Assembly (NCBI GenBank): GCA_002381805.1
Contig: DFXZ01000004.1
Location: 1,138,871 to 1,202,870, forward strand
Length of the DNA stretch: 64,000 nucleotides
DNA from: Bdellovibrio sp. UBA4095
GTDB taxonomy: Bacteria > Bdellovibrionota > Bdellovibrionia > Bdellovibrionales > Bdellovibrionaceae
Reading direction: 5' to 3'
Positions 16,927 through 26,189 of the stretch are shown here, in pieces. Each line of letters starts with the position of its first letter. Within the stretch, counting starts at the first letter, position 1. Position numbers and translations under genes: made by a program. Below the pieces are notes generated by a model. That model ran no database searches and was not told the DNA's origin. It saw only the letters and a list, made by a program, of their open reading frames with translations.

Positions 16927-18698
16927 AGACTTTGGATTTTGTCCTGATACCTGTTGTCTAAAAACTTGCGCTTCACCTTCATAGAAGGGGTGAGCTCGCC
17001 ACCTTCCACTGTGAACTCATCTTCAAGAATCAAATACCGCTTTATGGATTCAAAGCTTGCGAGATGGCTATTGGCTTCGGCGACGGCTTGGCGAACAATC
17101 TCCTGCACAAAGGGGGTAGCAATGAGTTCATTCCAGTTCAGATAAATGATATTCATTTGCTTAGCAATTTGCTCAACGGTGGGACGATCCAACGTAATCA
17201 ATGCGACGATATATTTTTTCTGATCACCATGAACCAAAACTTGAGCGATATAAGGCGAAAGTTTAAGCAGGCCCTCTAGACGCTGAGGAGCAACATATTT
17301 CCCGCCTGCAGTTTTGATAAGATCTTTTTTGCGGTCTGTGATCTTTAGATCGCCACTGGGCAGAAGTTCTCCGATGTCTCCCGTATGGAACCATCCATCA
17401 GTAAAGGCTTGTTTTGTAGCCTCTGGATCATTGTAATACTCTTTCATCACCTTGTCGCTTTTTACGAGAATCTCTCCATCCTCTGCAATCTTCAGTTGAG
17501 TTTCACCAATCGGGCGGCCGACGCTGCCAAAACGATAGTTAAAAGGTGCATTGACGGTGATAGCAGCAGTGGTTTCGGTGAGTCCGTAGCCTTCAAGTAT
17601 CAAAATGCCAGCAGCATGAAAGAACAGGGCGATGTCTTGAGAGATGGGGGCCCCGCCGCTTATTGCAAAGCGCAGACGTCCGCCAAAGGCATCTGTAATT
17701 TTTCCGAGGACCAATTTTTTGGCAAGTTCGTATTTCACCACCAAGTCTATTGGAAGAATTTGTCCGCTCATTTTATGCAGGCCGACTTGTTTCCCAACTT
17801 CGACGGCCCAGTCAAAAACCTTTTGCTTAAGCGGCTTGGTTTGAACCTGCGCAAGAATTCCTGCATAAACTTTTTCAAAAATGCGCGGAACAGAGACAAG
17901 TATAGTTGGGCGAATATCGATCAGGTTGTTGCGAATTTTTTCCAAACTTTCAGCGTAGGCCATAGTGAAGCCGATGTAAGCATGCCCCCAGTGTTCGATT
18001 CGCCCTAAGATGTGTGCGTAAGGTAGGAAACTGAGTGAACAATCAGAAGAGTTGGCTCCGCAATAGGGAAAAGCTTCAGAGACTTCGCTGTAGGCCTGAA
18101 GATGAGTAAGGACAACACCTTTCGGTCTTCCAGTTGTTCCAGAAGTGTAAAGGATCGTGGCAGTGTCTTCTGGTTTAATTGCGCCACATAATTTTTCGAA
18201 AGCTGTTGGGTGGTTCTTGTAATAGTGCTCGCCGGCAGAACGCAAATCTTTCCAAGTGATAACATCTGGCGAATGGCAACGTTCTTCAAAAACAAAGACC
18301 TTCTCAAGCGCAGGGCAGTTGTCTTTGATGCTTTCGATAGTAGCAAGAGAGCCCCGGCATTCGCAAAAAACTGCTCGTGCTTCGCAATTGTTTAGGATGT
18401 ACTCGACGTCTTCTGCAGTGTTGTTTTGATAGATTGGAACGGTGATGGCTTTGATCCCGAAGATGGCAAAGTCAGACACGGACCATTCGTAGCAGGTGTT
18501 GGCCATGATAGCTACACGATCGCCAGCTTTAATACCTTGCGAAAGCAGAGCCGAGCCGAGGGTCTCGATGTCCTTGTAGTACTGTTGCCAGCTTTTGTTC
18601 TTCCAGTTGCCCTTTGTTTTGAATTTAAGAGCGACGTGGTTGGAGGGACGAGAAGGCATTTCCAGTATGGACTGCCCAAGGGTTGCCGATTTCTTCAT
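16917..18698 (-). CDS. Long-chain acyl-CoA ligase (AMP-forming)
   Basis: A 593-residue adenylate-forming enzyme. The ATP-binding P-loop LYTSGTTGRPKGV, the core motif GYGLTET, DGWFHTGDIG and the hinge plus catalytic lysine region DRKKDLIKTAGG are all present and in order. It belongs to the FadD15/long-chain group that activates fatty acids with CoA for beta-oxidation or lipid synthesis, which would suit a predator consuming prey lipids. GGAG eight bases before ATG 18698 supports the start. It is 16 bases downstream of the Ser/Thr kinase gene, so the two are likely cotranscribed. Confidence 0.93.
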   Translation of the reverse strand: MKKSATLGQSILEMPSRPSNHVALKFKTKGNWKNKSWQQYYKDIETLGSALLSQGIKAGDRVAIMANTCYEWSVSDFAIFGIKAITVPIYQNNTAEDVEYILNNCEARAVFCECRGSLATIESIKDNCPALEKVFVFEERCHSPDVITWKDLRSAGEHYYKNHPTAFEKLCGAIKPEDTATILYTSGTTGRPKGVVLTHLQAYSEVSEAFPYCGANSSDCSLSFLPYAHILGRIEHWGHAYIGFTMAYAESLEKIRNNLIDIRPTILVSVPRIFEKVYAGILAQVQTKPLKQKVFDWAVEVGKQVGLHKMSGQILPIDLVVKYELAKKLVLGKITDAFGGRLRFAISGGAPISQDIALFFHAAGILILEGYGLTETTAAITVNAPFNYRFGSVGRPIGETQLKIAEDGEILVKSDKVMKEYYNDPEATKQAFTDGWFHTGDIGELLPSGDLKITDRKKDLIKTAGGKYVAPQRLEGLLKLSPYIAQVLVHGDQKKYIVALITLDRPTVEQIAKQMNIIYLNWNELIATPFVQEIVRQAVAEANSHLASFESIKRYLILEDEFTVEGGELTPSMKVKRKFLDNRYQDKIQSLYQ

Positions 18699-18714
18699 GT
18701 GGTTACTCCGAGTA

Positions 18715-20649
18715 CTACTTCAGGTAGAGATCGACAATCTGCTTTTGATTGGCGGGAATAGTTACAGTCTTTTCGGCTGATAGACCCGTCGTTTTGTTCA
18801 TTGCCTGAATCTTTACACCGACTTCTGCCTGAATAAGGTAGGGTTCGCCAGAACCTTTGATATTGACCGGCACGCCGGAAATACGCAGTTCGGGATTCGC
18901 TCCACCATTTACAATATTAATAAAGACAGAAGCAATTCTATGCAAGCGTTGCATTGTTCCTGTAAATGAGTACGCCTCATAAGTCGGAGTAATGGTTGTC
19001 ACAAGATCCGTATAGCCTTCTTTCACCAGGCGAAGACTGAACGGAGTATTTGCACGAACTGTTTTTCTTGCAGGTGTGAATTCACCAGTATCGACACCGT
19101 CAATAACAACGCGAGCTTTGTCTGGAGTACTATAAATTGTCACGGTGTATTCTTGCACGGTAGCAGACATGTCTATTTGCTCTGCAGGGGTTTCTGCTGC
19201 AATAGGAGAGACCGTTTCGCCGCTTTTCACGGGTTTCAGTAATCCTGCTTTTATGCTAGAGATGCCTTGAGTGCCGTAATTATCGTAACCCCACCACAAG
19301 CCTGCTCCGACCGCCAAGAGTAAGATGGCACGCATTGCAAAACTTGTGACTCTTTCAAGACTTGAGCCGCCTGGCGAAGTGTGCGGTAGTCCACGATGAA
19401 GTGGCTTTACACTTGAAGGCGTCCGAGTAATGGAGCTGCTGCCGATGTCCGTAGAAGTCACATGAGTGCGATTCTGTGTGATATTTGTTTTGGCAGAAAT
19501 ATTGGGCTTTGGGGGTGGCTTAAGTTTGTCCAAAGATACTCGAATACTATTTGAAGTATCAATGTTCAAACTACTTTCGGCAAGGTCATCATGATCGATG
19601 ACTGTATCGCTGGCAGCCGGTCTGACGTCTTTCTGTGTAACGACCGTTTTTTCATCTTGGTTATAAGTGCTTTGAATTTTGGAAAACTCTACGAGCTTTC
19701 TTCGCTGCTCTAAAAAAACACCAGAGAAGGCATTCTTCATGAAGACACTGAAGTCATGCGGAGAAAACTCTGGATAATGAGTATTTAGAAAACGATTAAG
19801 GTCGCGATGAAGGGCAGCCGCAGTTTGATAGCGCAGGCTTTTATCCTTAGCCAAACTTTTATTGACTATTCTTTCAAGCTCCGGAGAAATCGACGGATTA
19901 ATTCTGCCAATAGATGGGATCTGACATTCACGAATTTTTCGTAGAATGGCAGCCTCGCTGTTGGAGGTGAAAAGACGATCGTTGGCCAAAAGTTCCCATA
20001 GAACAATTCCTAAAGAGAAAATATCAGTGCGAGGATCAATTGGCTGTCCATCGGCTTGCTCGGGACTCATATAGCCGTATTTGCCTTTAAGGGTTCCAGC
20101 TTTAGTCGCTTCAAGTTGTGTTTCAGCTTTGGCAATACCGAAGTCAATAATCTTAACTTCGCCTTCAAAGCTGACCATGATATTTTGGGGACTCATGTCA
20201 CGGTGTACGATATTCAGTGGTTTCCCTGTCGTGCCATCAATACAGCGATGGGCATGATCCAAACCGGCAGCCACTTCTTTCATCATGTAGATGATTTGTT
20301 CGATAGTGAATTGGGTGTTGGACTTTTTTAATTCATTTAGAATTTGTCGAAGATTGCGTCCTTCAACGAACTCCATGACTAGGAAGAACTGACCTCGTTC
20401 GACACCGAAGTCATAAATTGAAACCACGTTACCATGATTCAGGTTCACTGCAATCTTGGCTTCTTCTTTAAACATTTCAATAAATTCTTGATGATCCGAG
20501 TACTGGGGAAGGATGCGCTTGATGGCGACGAATTTATTAACGCCAACAGCTCCTGTAGACTTGGAAAGATACACTTCGGCCATGCCGCCCGCAGCAACAC
20601 GCTCGAGTAGAATATATTTTCCAAACTGTTCTACTGTGGATTGAGACAT
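18715..20649 (-). CDS. Membrane Ser/Thr protein kinase with PEGA domain
   Basis: A 644-residue Hanks-type kinase. The kinase domain (about residues 10-275) has the glycine loop RVAAGGMAEVYL, VAIKR lysine, catalytic HRDMSPQN and IIDFGIAK (DFG). A linker follows, then one transmembrane helix (about 437-457) and an extracytoplasmic PEGA domain (about 505-575: ARVVIDGVDTGEFTP), then a second beta-rich segment. HRDMSPQN is common in deltaproteobacterial and myxobacterial kinases. It likely senses an envelope signal and phosphorylates cytoplasmic targets. The gene is divergent from coaE and upstream of an acyl-CoA ligase. Confidence 0.93.
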   Translation of the reverse strand: MSQSTVEQFGKYILLERVAAGGMAEVYLSKSTGAVGVNKFVAIKRILPQYSDHQEFIEMFKEEAKIAVNLNHGNVVSIYDFGVERGQFFLVMEFVEGRNLRQILNELKKSNTQFTIEQIIYMMKEVAAGLDHAHRCIDGTTGKPLNIVHRDMSPQNIMVSFEGEVKIIDFGIAKAETQLEATKAGTLKGKYGYMSPEQADGQPIDPRTDIFSLGIVLWELLANDRLFTSNSEAAILRKIRECQIPSIGRINPSISPELERIVNKSLAKDKSLRYQTAAALHRDLNRFLNTHYPEFSPHDFSVFMKNAFSGVFLEQRRKLVEFSKIQSTYNQDEKTVVTQKDVRPAASDTVIDHDDLAESSLNIDTSNSIRVSLDKLKPPPKPNISAKTNITQNRTHVTSTDIGSSSITRTPSSVKPLHRGLPHTSPGGSSLERVTSFAMRAILLLAVGAGLWWGYDNYGTQGISSIKAGLLKPVKSGETVSPIAAETPAEQIDMSATVQEYTVTIYSTPDKARVVIDGVDTGEFTPARKTVRANTPFSLRLVKEGYTDLVTTITPTYEAYSFTGTMQRLHRIASVFINIVNGGANPELRISGVPVNIKGSGEPYLIQAEVGVKIQAMNKTTGLSAEKTVTIPANQKQIVDLYLK

Positions 20650-20715
20650 GAAATCTTATTCCCCTTTGTGAGGACTATCGGTAAAATAAACCTAATCCTT
20701 AAGGAGATTGTGTCT

Positions 20716-21318
20716 ATGAAATGGATAGCCCTGACCGGAGGTATAGCTTGTGGTAAGAGTACTGTCAGTCAATTGCTGCGCAGCAAGTCTGTCCCGGTGA
20801 TTGATGCAGATGAAATCGCCCGCGAAGTTTTGCAGAAGGATTCTTCTGGACTTAAGTTGGTGGTCGAGTCCTTTGGCGAGGAGGTGCTTCTTGAGGATGG
20901 CACACTTGATCGTCGCAAGTTGGGTCAGAGAGTTTTCGGTCATCCCGATATGCTGCATAAGCTTGAGTCAATCACTCACCCCTTGATCCGTGCTGAAACG
21001 GCTCGAAGACGAGATGCTTTGGAAAAAAAAGGTGAGCCCTTAGCAATTTATGACATTCCCTTATTGTTCGAGACAAAGGCGCAAAGTCAGTTCGATGCAG
21101 TTATTGTCGTGACTTGTACTAAGCATCAGCAAAAAGAACGTTTAAGGCGTCGAACTAACTTAAGTGACGACGAAATTGAGATGCGAATTGCCTCACAGCT
21201 GCCGCTTTCGTTGAAAGAGCAAGAAGCTCAGTTTGTTTTACATAACGACCGCGATGAAAGCCATTTACTTCAGGAAGTGGGGCGCCTCGTGAAGTGGCTT
21301 GAAGAGCTTAAAAAGTAA
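20716..21318 (+). CDS. coaE: Dephospho-CoA kinase
   Basis: A 200-residue P-loop kinase performing the last step of coenzyme A synthesis. Motifs: Walker A GGIACGKST, VIDADEIAREVL, HPLIRAE and the VVTC..QKERLRRR lid region. ATG 20716 is fixed by AAGGAGA at 20701; the longer frame from 20641 would start in the divergent kinase gene. The last 11 bases overlap the convergent gene at 21308. Confidence 0.96.
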   Translation: MKWIALTGGIACGKSTVSQLLRSKSVPVIDADEIAREVLQKDSSGLKLVVESFGEEVLLEDGTLDRRKLGQRVFGHPDMLHKLESITHPLIRAETARRRDALEKKGEPLAIYDIPLLFETKAQSQFDAVIVVTCTKHQQKERLRRRTNLSDDEIEMRIASQLPLSLKEQEAQFVLHNDRDESHLLQEVGRLVKWLEELKK

Positions 21319-21871
21319 AGTTGTGCCCGACCTGCAAGAAAAGATCCGGTCCAGTGACGGCCAAACCCGCGCCAAATTCAATGGTAAATGTTTCGCCGAT
21401 GCCTGTTGATCCTCGTAGGCGCCATCTGCGAATTTCAACAAGTTCTGCAAGCTGGCCATTACCATCCAGATGAACCCCCGCCGAAGTTCTGAAGAAGGGA
21501 TTAAAACGAAGCTGGTCTATGTACCAGCTTCGACCCATCGATAGACCCAGCAGATTGTCTTGAGTTTGGAATTCAATTTGATAATCCCAGATGGGAAGGC
21601 CCGTTGCTATCGAAGCATAACGTAAAACCGCAGTGGGCCCTTGTTGATATTCGTCGCGTTCAAGATAGTTGCCACCCATAAAACCCAACGAAAGATTGAT
21701 CTGTGAAGCTGGGGCTCTTTCTCTAAGAGTGGAAGTGCGTCCTTCCAGATATGGATCTGGGTCATCGTTTAGGGGAAGCGACGGCAAAGTGGTTTTGTCA
21801 CTGGGGGCGGCGAGCGTTCCCCAGTGAAATGCGACCAAAGTCAAAAAAATCAGACAACGTAAAACTTGCAT
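21308..21871 (-). CDS. Small outer-membrane beta-barrel protein
   Basis: A 187-residue protein with a signal peptide (MQVLRCLIFLTLVAFHWGTLA). Mature sequence shows alternating amphipathic strands (INLSLGFMGG, TAVLRYASIA, YQIEFQTQDN, FTIEFGAGLAV) and ends LQVGHNFTF, the aromatic C-terminal barrel signal. About 8 strands are expected. ATG 21871 is where the signal peptide starts. It is divergent from the first large barrel gene at 21927 and so may share a promoter region with it. Function unknown. Confidence 0.65.
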   Translation of the reverse strand: MQVLRCLIFLTLVAFHWGTLAAPSDKTTLPSLPLNDDPDPYLEGRTSTLRERAPASQINLSLGFMGGNYLERDEYQQGPTAVLRYASIATGLPIWDYQIEFQTQDNLLGLSMGRSWYIDQLRFNPFFRTSAGVHLDGNGQLAELVEIRRWRLRGSTGIGETFTIEFGAGLAVTGPDLFLQVGHNFTF

Positions 21872-21926
21872 GAGAAAAGTATAATTTATGTCTACAATCT
21901 TTGTTAAGTCATTTGGAGGCCTATAC

Positions 21927-23114
21927 ATGTTAAATCGTGCATCCCATCTTCTTTTAGGAAGCTTTGTCCTTTGTTCGTTCGGCACTACGTGGGCCGCAGA
22001 TGAAAATGTTAGCAATAAAATTCACCATCACTACCAGGCTCCACGTGCTTTGGGGATGGGTGATGCTTTTGTTGCCGTAGCCAATGACTACAGTGCAATT
22101 TTTTACAATCCAGCAGGTCTGGCTCGTAGAGAAAACGGACAAATCAATCTCTCAATGAATTTTGCTGGAACTACGAAGTTCATGGATCTTTACAAGGACC
22201 TGGAAGATATCAATGGCAGCGGCAAGAATGAACCAGATAAACAAACTGACTATTTCAACTTGATCGAAAAGAACTATGGAAGCTATTATTCTTTGCGCTT
22301 AGCGCCGCTTGAAGGCATTTGGGTGCGTCCCAAGTGGGGAGTCGCGCTGATTCCCGCTGATGTTTCGGTGCAAATGAGTATGCATCGTCAAGTTGGTCCC
22401 GCTATTAACACGACCGTTTATGCGGACACGACCTTGGCCGTCGGCTACGGTGATGATGTCCATGATGTGTCCCATGGTCGACTCTCTTGGGGTGTCACCG
22501 GAAAATTTGTAAATCGTGGCTTTATGAGTAAGCCCATTACAGCGACTGAGTTGGCCGCCGACACAGAGGTCATTAAGAAAGAAGATCTAAAAGAGGGTTA
22601 TACCATTGATGCTGATGTCGGAGTCTTGTGGACGCCCGAACTTCCGGATGAAAGCTTTTGGTCTTTGTTACGACTGACTCGACCAACTTTTGGAGCTGTG
22701 GTGCGCAACGTGGCCGAGACAGGTTTTGGCCAATCGATGAAGTTGATCAATAAGGAAGGCGGCGATGAAAAGCCAGAGAGACTTTATCGCGTGCTCGATG
22801 TGGGAAGTCGCTGGGAGTATCCGTCTTTTTGGATTTTTGGTGGACGAGGTGTCTTGGATGTCCGTGACATTGGGCACCCCCGATTTAACTGGAGAAAGGG
22901 TCTGCACCTAGGATTTGAATTTGATTGGACTGTCGCCTCTTGGTGGAAGGGACACTACCGAGTCGGAATGAGTCAGGGATTCTGGACGGCGGGGCTTTCT
23001 GCAGAACTTGGAATATTCAATCTGGATCTAGTCAGCTATGCAGACGATGTCGGGACCTACAACACGGCCATTGAAAGCCGAGTTTACGCTACAAAATTGA
23101 GTCTCGATTTCTAG
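21927..23114 (+). CDS. PorV/FadL-like outer-membrane protein, paralogue 1
   Basis: A 395-residue barrel with signal peptide (cleavage after TWAA). It carries the family start ALGMGDAFVAVANDYSAIFY followed by NPAG, typical of the PorV/OmpP1-FadL-like group, and ends KLSLDF with the aromatic terminus. Internal marks shared with the proteins at 24086 and 26180 are VRNVAETGF, HLGFEF and SQGFWTAGLS, so the three are paralogues. TTGGAGG at 21913 fixes ATG 21927. Relatives carry hydrophobic substrates or act as accessory shuttles for secretion. Followed by a bidirectional terminator. Confidence 0.75.
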   Translation: MLNRASHLLLGSFVLCSFGTTWAADENVSNKIHHHYQAPRALGMGDAFVAVANDYSAIFYNPAGLARRENGQINLSMNFAGTTKFMDLYKDLEDINGSGKNEPDKQTDYFNLIEKNYGSYYSLRLAPLEGIWVRPKWGVALIPADVSVQMSMHRQVGPAINTTVYADTTLAVGYGDDVHDVSHGRLSWGVTGKFVNRGFMSKPITATELAADTEVIKKEDLKEGYTIDADVGVLWTPELPDESFWSLLRLTRPTFGAVVRNVAETGFGQSMKLINKEGGDEKPERLYRVLDVGSRWEYPSFWIFGGRGVLDVRDIGHPRFNWRKGLHLGFEFDWTVASWWKGHYRVGMSQGFWTAGLSAELGIFNLDLVSYADDVGTYNTAIESRVYATKLSLDF

Positions 23115-23163
23115 TCGTAGTAGCGCGAAAGTTGTCGTTAGGACTATTGGGGTTGATGAAAAA

Positions 23164-23190
23164 AAAACCGGAGCTTTTGGCTCCGGTTTT
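23164..23190. terminator. Bidirectional terminator between convergent genes
   Basis: Eleven-base arms AAAACCGGAGC (23164-23174) and GCTCCGGTTTT (23180-23190) flank a 5-base loop, with A-rich sequence before and T-rich after. It serves the barrel gene on the plus strand and the lipoprotein gene on the minus strand. Confidence 0.88.
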
Positions 23191-23213
23191 GTTCTTTTAG
23201 ATATACGATTTAA

Positions 23214-23921
23214 TTAATTGTTGTTTTTCCAGTAGTCGAGGATCGCGTTGCCGATAGCTGCAGGGTCTTCAAGGTCGACAGAGGCCAAGGCTGTATCTAG
23301 TTCGCCGCAAATGTCTTTGTTTGCTTGGCTGCCGCTTTTGCAACTTCCGTTGTAGACCACTTGCAGAGTTGTTCCGACCACTTCGAGTGATGAACCACCA
23401 GCAAGTAGTAGATCTTCGATGGCTTCGGCTATTTCATTAGGGTCGTCAGAAATATTAAGATTGCCGTCAGCATCAACTGAGATACCAGTGGATCCGGTGG
23501 TGAGGTTTAATATATCTGTCGCCATTTTTGAGACACCGCTTATCAAAAGCAGACCTTTTTGATTGGAAGCGGAACAGCGCTCAAACATAGTTTGTGCACG
23601 GGTTGCATTCTTAAAGGCAAGAGCTTGCAGCAATCCAATGGAATTACTGTTGCCGTCGGAAACTTGGTTTAGGGCATCGGATAATTTCGCAGGATCAGTA
23701 AGACCTTCGTCGATAAAGCTGGCAGCACAACGAATGACATAAGACTGGGAGGAAGTTAAGCCTTCAATTTTGCTGAGACAGCCTTCAGCCTGTCCCATCG
23801 TCGTGTGATCTAGACAGTGCTGTGCATCGCCAATCAAATCTTGTTCGGTCTCTTGGCAGCCTAGCAGGAGAAAACTTGCGGTGAGTGCTAGTGCTGTTGT
23901 CGTTAATGTTTTCAAATTCAT
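23214..23921 (-). CDS. Helical lipoprotein, possible partner of the barrel cluster
   Basis: A 235-residue lipoprotein; the signal ends LLLGC with Cys22. The mature part is mostly helical with scattered cysteines (QHCLDH, EGCLSK, IRCAAS, ERCSAS, SCKSG, DICGEL) that may pair. A short acidic loop DADGNLNISDDPNE looks like a calcium-binding turn. The N-terminal part and the acidic loop resemble the lipoprotein at 25182, so the two may be distant paralogues. GGGGGAGAT before ATG 23921 supports the start. No known family recognised. Confidence 0.68.
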   Translation of the reverse strand: MNLKTLTTTALALTASFLLLGCQETEQDLIGDAQHCLDHTTMGQAEGCLSKIEGLTSSQSYVIRCAASFIDEGLTDPAKLSDALNQVSDGNSNSIGLLQALAFKNATRAQTMFERCSASNQKGLLLISGVSKMATDILNLTTGSTGISVDADGNLNISDDPNEIAEAIEDLLLAGGSSLEVVGTTLQVVYNGSCKSGSQANKDICGELDTALASVDLEDPAAIGNAILDYWKNNN

Positions 23922-24085
23922 CTTGATCTCCCCCAGAAAATAGAATGCCGGTTCAGGCAATATACCAGTCTTCTTATCGGAATATAGTTCGGGCTCTTAA
24001 CTCAGGACTTTTGAATGTATTTGATTGAAACGTCTCAATGTGAGGCCCCGGTCTGCCGATACGCCTAATGATAAGGAGGTTGTCT

Positions 24086-25171
24086 ATGAAAAGGATTTTA
24101 TGGATCGCCCTCATAAATATTATTTTTCTGTTATCTTGGGTTCCCGTAGTAAATGCCCAAGAACGTCGCGAGTTTTATAGCGGGGCTCGATGCCTTGCTA
24201 TGGGCGGCGCTTGTATCGCCATTACAAATGATGAGACAGCTTTGTTAGTCAATCCGGCTGGCCTAGGCAAGCTGCGCAACTTTTTTGGGACCGTTTTTGA
24301 TCCGGAACTTGAAGTGACTGGAAAAATTCCAGATTTTTATCGCGGCGGAGCATTCACGAATCCTTTCAGTCTCTCTGAAGTTAAAGGCGGACTTAACAAA
24401 AATCGGGGTGATTATTATCACGCCAAGGGACAAGTTTTTCCTTCTTTCGTGGGGCGCAACTTTGGAGTGGGTCTTTATGGAAATTATCTTTTAGATGCAC
24501 AGATGAGTGACGACGGGGCGACGATCGATACCTACTATAGAAATGATTTGGCGTTAGCTCTTGGCTTTAATTTTCGTTTTTTTGATGGTCGGGTAAAGTT
24601 GGGTTTTAATACCAAACTGATCAGTCGTATCGAAGTGGACAATGCTGCGGTAGATGCAACTCAGTCGCTTGATTATAAAGATATAGGCACCGAGGGAGTG
24701 GGGCTTTCGACGGATGTCGGCCTGATACTAGCTGCGCCGTGGAAAATGATTCCCACATTAAGTGCAGTGCTTCGCGATGTTGGCAATACAAGCTTTACGC
24801 AAGCATCAGGAGTGCGCTTAGAAACATCGGATCGTCCCAATTTGGTAAAGCAAGATCTGGATGTTGCGGTAGCACTCTTTCCCATTCACTCAAACAGAGT
24901 TCGTTCTACATTCACCTTGGAATATCGTGGACTTTTAACATCACAAGACGAACCTGATAAGGCGAAGCTTATGCATGGCGGTCTCGAATTGAATCTCGCC
25001 GATGAACTCTTTCTAAGGGCGGGTTATAATCAAAGGTATTGGACAGCAGGGATGGAGTACGCAACGGAGCATATCCAATGGCAACTGACGACTTATGGTG
25101 AAGAAATCGGAACTGTCGATCAACCACGTGAGGATCGTCGTTATATCGTGAAGTTCGCCTTCCGATTTTAA
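24086..25171 (+). CDS. PorV/FadL-like outer-membrane protein, paralogue 2
   Basis: A 361-residue barrel with a signal peptide ending VVNA. It has the family signature CLAMGGACIAITNDETALLV then NPAGLGKL, VLRDVGNTSF in the middle, HGGLEL and RAGYNQRYWTAGM near the end, and finishes FAFRF. These match the proteins at 21927 and 26180. AAGGAGGT at 24073 fixes ATG 24086. It is 10 bases ahead of the lipoprotein gene at 25182, the first of a barrel-lipoprotein-barrel operon. Role: probably transport of hydrophobic molecules or secretion accessory in the outer membrane. Confidence 0.75.
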   Translation: MKRILWIALINIIFLLSWVPVVNAQERREFYSGARCLAMGGACIAITNDETALLVNPAGLGKLRNFFGTVFDPELEVTGKIPDFYRGGAFTNPFSLSEVKGGLNKNRGDYYHAKGQVFPSFVGRNFGVGLYGNYLLDAQMSDDGATIDTYYRNDLALALGFNFRFFDGRVKLGFNTKLISRIEVDNAAVDATQSLDYKDIGTEGVGLSTDVGLILAAPWKMIPTLSAVLRDVGNTSFTQASGVRLETSDRPNLVKQDLDVAVALFPIHSNRVRSTFTLEYRGLLTSQDEPDKAKLMHGGLELNLADELFLRAGYNQRYWTAGMEYATEHIQWQLTTYGEEIGTVDQPREDRRYIVKFAFRF

Positions 25172-25181
25172 GGATGAGATT

Positions 25182-26189
25182 ATGAAGAACTTAAAAATCA
25201 TTCTAGTGGGAATTTTATCTGCGATGCTCTCGACATCCTGCGGGCAGCCCAATTTGCTGTCCGACTTTGCCCAGACTGATTCGGATGAAGCTCTTTATAT
25301 CGAAGCAAAAAAGAAAATTGATGATATGGCTTGGGATGATGCCATTGCCATTATTGAAAATCGTCTCAGTGCTAGCTTTCAGGCTCGGGCGAACGTGAAA
25401 GAGACCCTTGCCGGTGCCTATGTTGGTAAATGTGGATTGACGTTCTTTGAACTTGTCGACGGATTAAGCAATGCCAGTCCCACAAAAATATTCGAATACT
25501 TTATGGGTGTATTCAAAAATATGACCCTTGATCCCGATTCCTGCGAAGAAGCCATTAGCATCATCGAAAGTATTGGTGGCGTTTCTGAAAGAACCCCGGA
25601 TCAAAATCTCTTTTTGGCAATTTTGGGAGTCGCAAGAGTTGGAGTTACTTTAAGCTATAAATTAGACCAGGAAGATCATGACGGCGTGGCGGATAGTACT
25701 TTTAATGTTTGTCATGAGTACGTGGATCAAGACAATGACGGAGATATCGATAAGGATGATATTCTGACGCGGTGGCCAGACCCCATTTATCAAAAACTGA
25801 TTCAAAAACCCGTTCCGGCGCCGGAACACTACTTGACTGATGATGATATCAAAAGAGTTGTGACTGGGTTTGGTTTGATTATGGAAAACCTCGCCTCGCT
25901 AAGTGAAGCTATCGGTGAAACGAGCGACACGATGGGAAGTTTAGAGGGAATCAAGGCGGAATGTGAAAGCAAAGTGGGTGGAGCTTGCGATATCACCGAC
26001 CCGACCGCAGTTACAGATCAAATTGCCTATGCGTTTAGGCTCTTGCTTGACGCTTCTGATTGGGGCTTCGGGACTTGCGATTTGTCTACCGCTCCGCCGG
26101 CGTTTACGGGGATGGAGCCGGATGATTCTGTCGATATGACCGGTATATGTTGTGCTACGCGTGTTCCGGAGGGATTCTCATGGCCGTGA
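25182..26189 (+). CDS. Lipoprotein with acidic calcium-type loop
   Basis: A 335-residue lipoprotein; the signal ends LSTSC with Cys20. The N-terminal part (LYIEAKKKIDDMAWDDAI then AIIENRL) looks like a helical repeat of TPR type. Near residue 170-190, DQEDHDGVADS and DQDNDGDIDKDD are tandem acidic loops like thrombospondin-3 or EF-hand-like calcium sites. Eight or so cysteines are scattered and a CC pair is near the C-terminus. Its last 10 bases overlap the start of the next barrel gene, so they are translationally linked. Envelope partner of the barrels is inferred from position only. Confidence 0.7.
   Translation: MKNLKIILVGILSAMLSTSCGQPNLLSDFAQTDSDEALYIEAKKKIDDMAWDDAIAIIENRLSASFQARANVKETLAGAYVGKCGLTFFELVDGLSNASPTKIFEYFMGVFKNMTLDPDSCEEAISIIESIGGVSERTPDQNLFLAILGVARVGVTLSYKLDQEDHDGVADSTFNVCHEYVDQDNDGDIDKDDILTRWPDPIYQKLIQKPVPAPEHYLTDDDIKRVVTGFGLIMENLASLSEAIGETSDTMGSLEGIKAECESKVGGACDITDPTAVTDQIAYAFRLLLDASDWGFGTCDLSTAPPAFTGMEPDDSVDMTGICCATRVPEGFSWP

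Noticed and set aside
17385..18008. A 207-codon open frame on the plus strand
   Set aside because: Antisense to the acyl-CoA ligase gene; composition and lack of motifs mark it as a shadow.
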